64,000 bases of DNA, taken from Phylloscopus collybita (taxonomy: Eukaryota > Chordata > Aves > Passeriformes > Phylloscopidae). A program made the translations under genes and the position numbers. Of this stretch, positions 51,901 to 60,900 are shown in pieces (the stretch's first letter is position 1; every line of letters begins with the position of its first letter). The notes beneath the pieces were generated by a model, which made no database searches, was not told the DNA's origin, and saw only the letters and a list, made by a program, of their open reading frames with translations. The stretch is taken from positions 23,208,001 through 23,272,000 of the forward strand of contig JAJNNQ010000040.1 in NCBI GenBank assembly GCA_027886175.1, in the 5' to 3' direction.

Positions 51901-54900
51901 CTATTAAAGATATAGAAGATTCAGGATAATTGTGGGAATATTGGATCGTAATAGTAAGGCAAGAAAGCCTTTTTAAAAAAAATCTCATTTTGGAAAGTTT
52001 TCTGGGAAATATGACCAGCAATGAATGTCAGGTCTATCCCACATAAATGCAGATCCCTTAAACTTCTCTTACAAACTAATGCATTGCCCCCATAGTAGTC
52101 TGTCTACCTTGTAATACTGTATTGAATTCTTATTTTTAGTATTTTTGATATAGCAGCAGATTACTGCCAAAGTAGAAATTTTAAATTCAATTTATAATAA
52201 GCAGGATAAGGAGGAATTGTTACTTTTCTACTAATAATAAATGCAAGATTTATCATTTCTTACATTGAGCAACCACGCGCATGCATGAGTAGCCTTTAAA
52301 TAGCTCCTTTATGGAAAGCAAATGTTTTCTTAAGGTATGTATTTAAGTGTTAGTTCAGAAGCAGTTAGGCTTAATGATTAAGATGAATAATGAACATGGG
52401 AGGGTGCAGCTGTGCTGAGTATCACCTGTCCAGACTACATGAAGTCATGTAGTAAAAATGAAACGACAATTCAGGTAGGTATTTGAGGTGGATGATTCTT
52501 TTAGAATTTAAACCTGAGGCACTCAGACAAGTAGAAGAGCTGTCAGGAAGGATGGCATAGCATGTAAACTGTTGCATAAACTACACTAAAAAGAATTAGA
52601 TGCTTTAATGAAAAAAAGTGTTAAATGAATCTGCGAAAGAGATCTTTCTACAAATCAAAAGTTTTCTCTTTGATTCTTTTGAGTATGCTTTCAGCTCTCT
52701 CTATTAACTCATATTAATATTCTTTTGACACTGGAAGAGAAAAAACAAGCACACAAGGTCAAGAAAACAATGGAGGGGGTAATAGTACAAAACTTGTATT
52801 GGTGTTCTGGTAGAGATATTGCTGGGCATCAGTAGTTTGGCAGTAATTGCCTGGGCTGTATTCTTATCAGTAAAAGATTTACTTTCTGTTAACTTCATTA
52901 CAAGTTGCTGGTTTTAACCAATGTCTCTTTCATTACTACCTATTATTTGACTAAACCCATGGAAAGTTAAAAGAAAAACTTTGGTATGCAGTCTTAATCC
53001 TTTTGGTCATACAATAGATTTCTATAGTACTCACTGAAATCCAGGACAGTATCAAGACCTCAGATGCTGCAGAGACTGAAGTACTGCTAAAAGTGAGGAA
53101 AAGTAGTTCCCTTGCTCTTGGGTCTTAATAAGGTCATCTTGGGTTACAGTGTTTAATAATCACAACATCCTTATCAGACCAGCAAAGAAAAATTTTGTGA
53201 TGTAATATAAATAACTAAATCATATTACTGTGGTTGGTTGTGATCTTGACGAAGTTAGATTATGGTTCTTCAGTTCTCAGTAAAGCTACACTTTGCTAAA
53301 CACATCACTGTCTTGGCAGCAGTCAGTTTGGGAAGGTGCAAATTGCTTGCACAGGGGAGTTGTGCTGCCTCAGAGGACAGTGGACAAGCCTTTGGAGCAG
53401 CTGCTGTCCAGGTGTCCTGCCCAGGGCAGGCTCCCCTGGCACTGCTGACAGCTCCCTGAATCCAAGCACAGTGTCCAAGTGCCATCTCGTGGCCATTGGC
53501 AATAGAATTGAGGAGACATAGGTACTGCTTGCTGGGTAGATCCTAGCTGGCAGGTAGAGGAAAGCCCCTACCCAGTCACTCATTCACTCCCTCCCAAGAG
53601 GAAGAGGGAGAGAACTGGAAGGACCACAAGTGAGGAAACTTGTGAGTCAAAGTAAAGATTGTTAAATAAGTGAAAGAGGGGAAAAAAAAGCTCACAAGTG
53701 TTGCAAAAGCAGTCAGTCACCAACAGCACACTAGTGCCCAGCCAATCCCTGAGCAACAGCTCCTTTGGAAAAAGCAGCCTCTAGTTTATTGCCAAGCATG
53801 ATATTATACAGAAGGAAATGCCAGCCATGTGCCCCTCCAGCCTTTAGTCCACCCACAGCCCCCTCACTGCTGGGGCAGTGTGAGAAAGAGAGGCAGCCTT
53901 GACAACATGTAAGCTTTGCTCAGCAGGAGCTGAAACATGTGTGTTATCAAGGCTGTTTTAGTCACAGTCTGAAACATAGCACCATGTGGACTGCTGTGAA
54001 AGAAATTAACTCCATCCCAACCCAAGCCAGGGCAGGTACCTACATAAATTACTGCATTACTGAGGACTCTTGCCTTTTGGCAGTGAAAATAATAGGATTA
54101 ATAACTTTTGCATATCTTCTGAAGGCATCATTTGTGTAACTTCAGTCATTTCTTATAGAAAGGTTATCACAATATGAGGGAATTGAACTAATCCCTTTTT
54201 TAGGAAGAATGAAGTATCTTTTTGCCATGTTTTTTAGTAGTTGCTCCTTTTTTAATAATGCTGTAGCTTGATAATTTTGTAAATACAGTTATATTTGTTG
54301 CTTCCTGCAACTGTTTAAGTTCTGCTCCTGCTTTGTTGCTTTGGATTGCTTCCATGCCTGAAGAACAGCACTGAGTTTTGTGCTATTGCTGCTTACTGTT
54401 GGCTAGGCACTTCCTTGTCATTTGGGAGCTGGAAAACAGTTCCATAAGGTAGAGATGTTTGTGCAAGTGGCATGAGTATCATAGAGGCAGCTGAGAATAT
54501 GGCTAAAAGCAGTTTGAAAGCAGGCCTGTAGGCAATCACTAGCAACCCAATGTAGAAAACCATCAGATTGTACAAACTAAGAAGTAGAAGGAAAGAGAAA
54601 ATGGTACAGCACGCAAATGAAGTTCCCTAATTGTTTAAACTAACATTAATTAACTAGTCTCAGAATTAAGTAGGAGTGGTATTACATTACTTCTTTGATA
54701 TTTCCTACAATTGTACTTTAGAATAGGCAAGTAGTGCTCAGAGCAAGCAGTGAAAGTGATGCCAAAAAAAGTAACAAGATTAATTAGCTTCAGCTACAAG
54801 CCCTTCATAGCATAGTCCTTGTTTGTCTTGCTCGCATTCTTTTGAAGTTTCTCTCCACAGCCATGAAGGTTAAGTATCACAGCCATCAAAAGTCACCTAA

Positions 54901-57900
54901 CACAGGAGCCAGTACTTGATGAAAAAATACAAAATATTGCATGACTTATAAGAAATGGATGAAGTTGGTAATGTTGCTATCAAGAAATAATTGAAATCAT
55001 CTGCTCAGATACAGCATCTATAAGTTTAAACACTCTATATGACATATTCTCACTTTAAGTTGTGGGGCATGTAATATTGAACTGAATTTTCTCTTACTAG
55101 GTCAATAAAGTTCTCCGAAATCATAATATTAAGCCACATTGGATGTTTGCACTGGACAGCATCATCAGAAAAGCTGTGCAGACTGCTATTACAATTCTGG
55201 TCCCAGGTGAGTCATTCTTAATACTCAGCAAATGTTTATCAGCTGATCTCTTTAAACATGCTTTAGAGTTGTGATTATGATGCTTCACTTAAGATTTTGA
55301 AACCGGCGGTGGCTTTTTTCCTGTTCACTGTCTGTTTTGCAATTCAGAAACTGATCTGTGTATTGTTCAAGCTATTTTGGAAAGCATCTTTCCACAATGT
55401 GTAATCTAAATGATTCTGCAACATGGTGAGTAGTAGTTGATTAAAGTGCTCTGGGACCTAATTTTTTTGAGGTGCAAGATGTTGCCTATTGCTTCTACTG
55501 TCTTAAAAAACCCCAAAAAACAACAAAACCCAAACAACCCCAAACCCCTGACTTGAAAGCTGCCAAAACCAAACAGGTCTGCAGTGCCTGCAGTTTGTAC
55601 ATTGTATTTTATATGTGGAATTGGAACGTATGGCTTCACTGAGGGAAGGAGTCTGTTGAGATGAAACTGTAGCCCATTCTGTTACTTCTCTACCAATTTC
55701 CATATTTAGTTTTTCTGTTTCTTCTTAACTCCTAATGCTGGAATTAATGGTGATATTTTCAAATATGTCATTTAATGTTTTAAGTTGGAGTACTTACATT
55801 CCTGCAGTGGGCAGAGTCTTAGATTATCAATAAGGGGATCTGGAAATTACATTGAAAGTTACAGCTACTCCTCTTCTCCTTCTTTTCCATATCCCTAGAA
55901 TAACCAACAATATATGAATAGAGTTTCTGTGTTACTCTCAAGTCACGAAGAAACTCTGTCTTCTGATTGGAATGCTGATCACCTCTTACAGGCATGTACT
56001 TCACTGCTGTGTAATGGGAGTAACAGTAGAATTCCTCCTCAATAGTCTGTTCTTCCCATACAGCTCAGTGTCAGCATTAATTGTAGGTGGCCAAGCCTAA
56101 ACAAAACACTCTGTGCCCCAGTAGTTTTCAGGCACTGATCATCTGCTGCTTCCCTAATTGCCTTACCCTACTTCTGATTACTTTCCCTTGCCTTTGTCTC
56201 CCTCTTCTTTTTTTAATTTTTTTTCCTTATGAAGTGGAGATTTATCACTGGCCTTAATAGTTCTAAAAGTTATGGGATGTTTAAGAATGGTACAAAGCCA
56301 ATTTTACGCTGCCTGTTTGTGAACAATGGCAAAGAACTTCTGCATCCCACTAATAAGAACAGAAGTTCAAAGCAAATTGAGACATATTTGCCTAGCAATA
56401 TTTGGGTGACTGCTAGATAATAAATCTGCTTTCCTGAATTTAGAGAAGTACAGGTCTGCTGGTCTTACTGTATTCGGCCTTGAAAATGGTATGTAGCATT
56501 GAAATGAAGAGGTGAAATCGATCAAGGAACAAATGTTTCTTTTGTAAAGAAGAGAAACATACTTGTTAGTTTAGTTACTCAGTAGAAAGGACATAAAGCA
56601 AGTGTGATTCAGAAAAGAAAAAGTACATTTTGATGAGGAGACTAGAGGGAGTTCTTAGCAGTAAAGAGCCACGATTGAAGGAAGGAAGGAATATTTATAT
56701 TAAAAAGTTAGAATTAACAAACAGATGCTGTTACAGTAATAGGTTGTGTAGAAGTGTCAGATCTTGCATACCTGATAGGCTCTGGTAGGTAGTTTAGACA
56801 GGGAACAACAGAAACCAGGGTATAGCCTTATTATATAGCCTTAGTTTTGAGGATGTGCATCTTTACAAAAGAGGCAATGTTCCCTCTGATAAGCAGAAGG
56901 GAAATGTGCTTTAAATTGTTGGGAGAGGGGCCTTTTTGTAATTTCCTCTCTGTACTTGGATCCAATTTTTTGGTGAACATGGTATTCTTATAACGATGGA
57001 ATGCTAAATATGCTAAACATGCTAAATAGCAACAGCAGGAATACCTGGATAGAAAAGAAATAATGGTTATTTGTTTAATAAAATGTTTCAAGTTAGACAC
57101 ATAAGAAAATACAAACTACTGAGGATGGAATTAAGCAAAAGAGACTCTGCTGTACATGATACTTCAGCACAATTTGACAGTGAATTTTGAAGTGGTAGCC
57201 AAATCTGGAATCATGTTCATCCAGATGTTTGTTTTTACAGCTCTTGAACATTCAGTAGGCAGAATATTAATCTGCGTAAATGAAGGTGCTGTTATGATTT
57301 GAGTGATCTTAAACCCCTAGAAAATATCTGTTCTCCTCTTAAATTTCAGGTCTGTTGTAACCAAAGCTATAAGATGATCTGTAAATAATTACTTGGGTCT
57401 GCTTTTGTTTTAATATTTAACTAATGTTTAACATTGGTGTTTTTTCTTTTGCTTGTATTTTAATAGAATTGAGGCCGCATTTTAGTCTTGCATCTGAAAG
57501 TGATACAGCCGATCAAGATGATATAGAAGTTGAAGATCAAGATGAACAGCCTCAGAACCAAACCATCCAGCAGCCTTGCATTGTCTTGGAAGATGCAGTA
57601 GCTACCTCAGGTGTAAGCACACTCAGCTCTACGGTGTCCCATGACTCCCAGGCTGCTCACAGATCACTGAGTGTCCAGCTGGGCAGGCTAAAATTAGAGA
57701 CAAACAGGTAAGTCTGGACATCAGGAGACAGGGACACTCGCCTCCTTACAGCAGTATGTATTGGTTAGCTGTCAAAATACATAAGCTGGAACACTAGTGA
57801 CAGTGCCAAAATTCCTTTGCAGTGTAAGTTTTTCCTTTTAATGATGATCCTTGTTTAGCTGTGACTGATCACTTAAATAGTTTCGTGAATTTCAACAAAA

Positions 57901-60900
57901 CCGTAGTGATGCAAGTTAAGGTCAAAGTTGATTTCAGGTGCCCTTTCAGAGAAGGTCTGGAGAAAACTGACTTGCTGCCAAACTTCTGCTTTTTCTCTCT
58001 TTGGTGTGCTGTGTATGGCTGATGAATGGTGTTATGTTTTGTTTCCATTAAGGCAGAACTTGCTGTTCTTTTCTATAGCTATTCTCAGCAAGTGAACTCA
58101 AGCTAATAGATAGCCACATAGAAACTCCACAAGGAAACTGCTTCAGATTTGTTTTGTGCACAGAAATCTCTGCAAGCAGGATCTGTGCTTACCAGCAACT
58201 GTTACCTTTTTATTAAGTAAGTTCTTTTCATCAGAGAAAGATGGGGAAAATAGGTGTTTTGTTTAAAAGAAGAAACAAGCTATAAATTTGGATGTTGTAT
58301 GTTTTTCAGAAATGTCTTGCACTTTGTGCAAGTGAAAAGTGGTTCTTTAAGGTTTTGTTGTTCTTTTAAGAATTGTCAGAGAAAGATCCAAATGATCTTC
58401 TATATATTTCGTTTTCTTTCCATTCAAATATACCAAATAGTCTGGTTAAAGTAGATATTTCACTTTTGCAGCATGTGATTTGTGCCACTGGATTTCCTAC
58501 TGACCTCAGTAAAGTTTGAATGTGACCTTGATCGAAAGAGAACATCTCTTCAGTAAGACAGTTGTTATGCTGGTAGAACATTCTTTGGAGCTGCAGTCCC
58601 ATTTGAAATTAAAATGTTAAATTGCACTTTACATGTGCCCAAGAAGGTTGCCATAATTAGAGTAATTCATTAGACTGTACTGTTTTTAATAAAGTATCAG
58701 TATTTTGGGGTCCTTATGTCACAATTACCTTTTTTACTTGTGACCACTGAGAAATATTTTGATTGTCCTATTGATATACCTAAAGAAATACATAAATATT
58801 TTAGATTGACTCACTTTACTTTACAAGCCTATGGTGGTGAGCAGCCTCTGAAATTATCAGCTTGTAGAGGTACTTTTTTTGCAAGCACTTTGCTTCTGTA
58901 AATTTCTCAAATGCAAAGCCTTTGGTCAAATAATCACATCCAGTCATTCATGCAGAAATTTTGAATAAATAATACAGACAATTGTTTAAATATTTATGAA
59001 AGCTTTATTGGCATAAGCAGCAAACAGGAGAAAATAATGGATTACTTTATTGGCCCTGAAGGCCTTTTTTCAACCAGAATAAATAGACTAGGAATAAGTT
59101 AACTGAAAGGTGACCTGTCTGGACAGAATATCAGTTTGCACTGATAACCAAGCTGTGGTGTAGATGCACCAAGCAGCTCTGTCCCCATGCAAGGTGGACT
59201 TGTTGAGGTTTGTTAGCTCAGGTGTGGAAGCACTCAAGTGCAGATATGTCTCTGGTAGGCCTGCATGCAAGCTGAAAGTAGGGCTAGAGGTGTTTGCAAT
59301 GCAATCGTGTGGGATTCGGTTTACCCCTGTGCAAAGTCAGTTAAGGGGCTTTTGTGGCACATTTTCTAACTGAATTCCTGTCTTGCAGTAAAAGGTTGCG
59401 GTGCTCAACTGGTATAAATTTAAAAAAAATTAATACATGGATAAATAAAAGTAAGTATGCTGAAATGGAACAATTATTGCATAGTTCTGCCATGGTTCTG
59501 CTAACAGTTATGAGAATACGGTTCTCATAGTTAGTCCATAGTTCTGCCAACAGTTATTGCATATAGGCTGCCAGAGGTTTCAAGAAAGGGATGAAGACGC
59601 TGTAATCCTTTCAAGGCAGAACTTCTGAAGACTCAGGAGTCAATTATAGGTTTCTAAGTGTGTTCTTCATGTCCAAATTTGACCAAGTTCCTGATAACAT
59701 ATCATTCACAAATACTGCATTTTACTTAACCACTTTTCTACATGAACAAATTTCAGCAGTTTTACATACTAATTTTCCATTATATTCTGACTATTTTCTT
59801 TTGATCAGCTTAAATGGTGCTAACCACTGAATCTCTCCAGGTTTCTCTCTGGGTTTGTGTTATGAAGGAGGTCAGACACGAGTTTCCATTTACTTCTGCT
59901 TGACATTTTCAGAAGTAATTGCTTAGGGGAGTAGGCAAGTATTTTGCCTCCTCTTTTCTCACTCAATATAGCCTAGGAGGGCAGGCACAAAGTGCCATAA
60001 ATGTGAGGAATGGACAGCCCTTGTGTGCTTGAGAAAGTATTTTTCATATTTATGAAATGCAGCCATATGTTTTCACCACATTTTCATCACTGCTCTTCAT
60101 TTTCCATACCTTTAAAAATGTCTGCTGGAGAGATGTGAACTGGCACTTTTTCCTTACAAAGGTTTAGCCCTTTGTTTATGAACGACTTTGATATTTGTTC
60201 TCAGTTCCAGTTTTGTTTAAAACAGTGCACAGGCTGTAGAAATTTCACTGAAATTTTCTACCATACCACTTGCTTAGTGGGTGAATGTTTATGTGGAGGC
60301 TGGTGTGTTTGGGGCTTCTGTATGAATGTTTATATCTTGATATAGGTCATAGTCAATCTATAGTGAAAGAATATACCTGTGAAAGCTGAAGAAGTCTGTC
60401 CTTGTCTTTGTCAGCAAGGTTTCCAGTTCAGGCATAGTAAGATCTTTCCTTTCCTGAAAATTTGAGGCTGCTGAAGGAAATGAGTGCTTTGTTCTCATTA
60501 CTTCACAGATTATTGGAGGAGCTAGTTCAAAAGGAGAGAGAATTTCAAGTCCTCTTGCATCAAGCTATAGAAGAAAAAGATCAAGAGATCAAGAACCTAC
60601 AGCTCAGGTCACAGCCGATAGGTAAGTGAGAAGAATTTTTAAGGAAAAGTTTCATACTGGCTACAGATGAAAAATGCCAGCTAAAGGTCTGTTCATTTTA
60701 TTGAGCCAGTCTCAGCAAATATGATTTATTGTGCTGCTTCTGGTGGGGTTTGCTCTGAAGTAAGAATGTACATTGTGGAAACAAATTACTGGATTTGTTA
60801 ATCAGAGTATGGTATGATTTAAATATTTTTGTTTGTGATCGTATGGAAGAATGCAAGGCTCAGATCCTACTGAACAATTATTATTCCTGAGGAGGATAAT

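Larger units (their letters stand above)
51682..55100 (+). other. MAP3K5: Intron after exon W21
   Basis: Phase-0 intron of 3.4 kb, containing the ERVL-type solo LTR at 53526-54034. The stretch just before it (53260-53520) is GC-richer than its surroundings but not recognised. The rest is AT-rich. Confidence 0.65.

Noticed and set aside
53260..53520. GC-richer stretch before the solo LTR as part of the same element
   Set aside because: The TG end and target-site duplication place the LTR boundary at 53526, and this stretch lies outside it. Not otherwise recognised.
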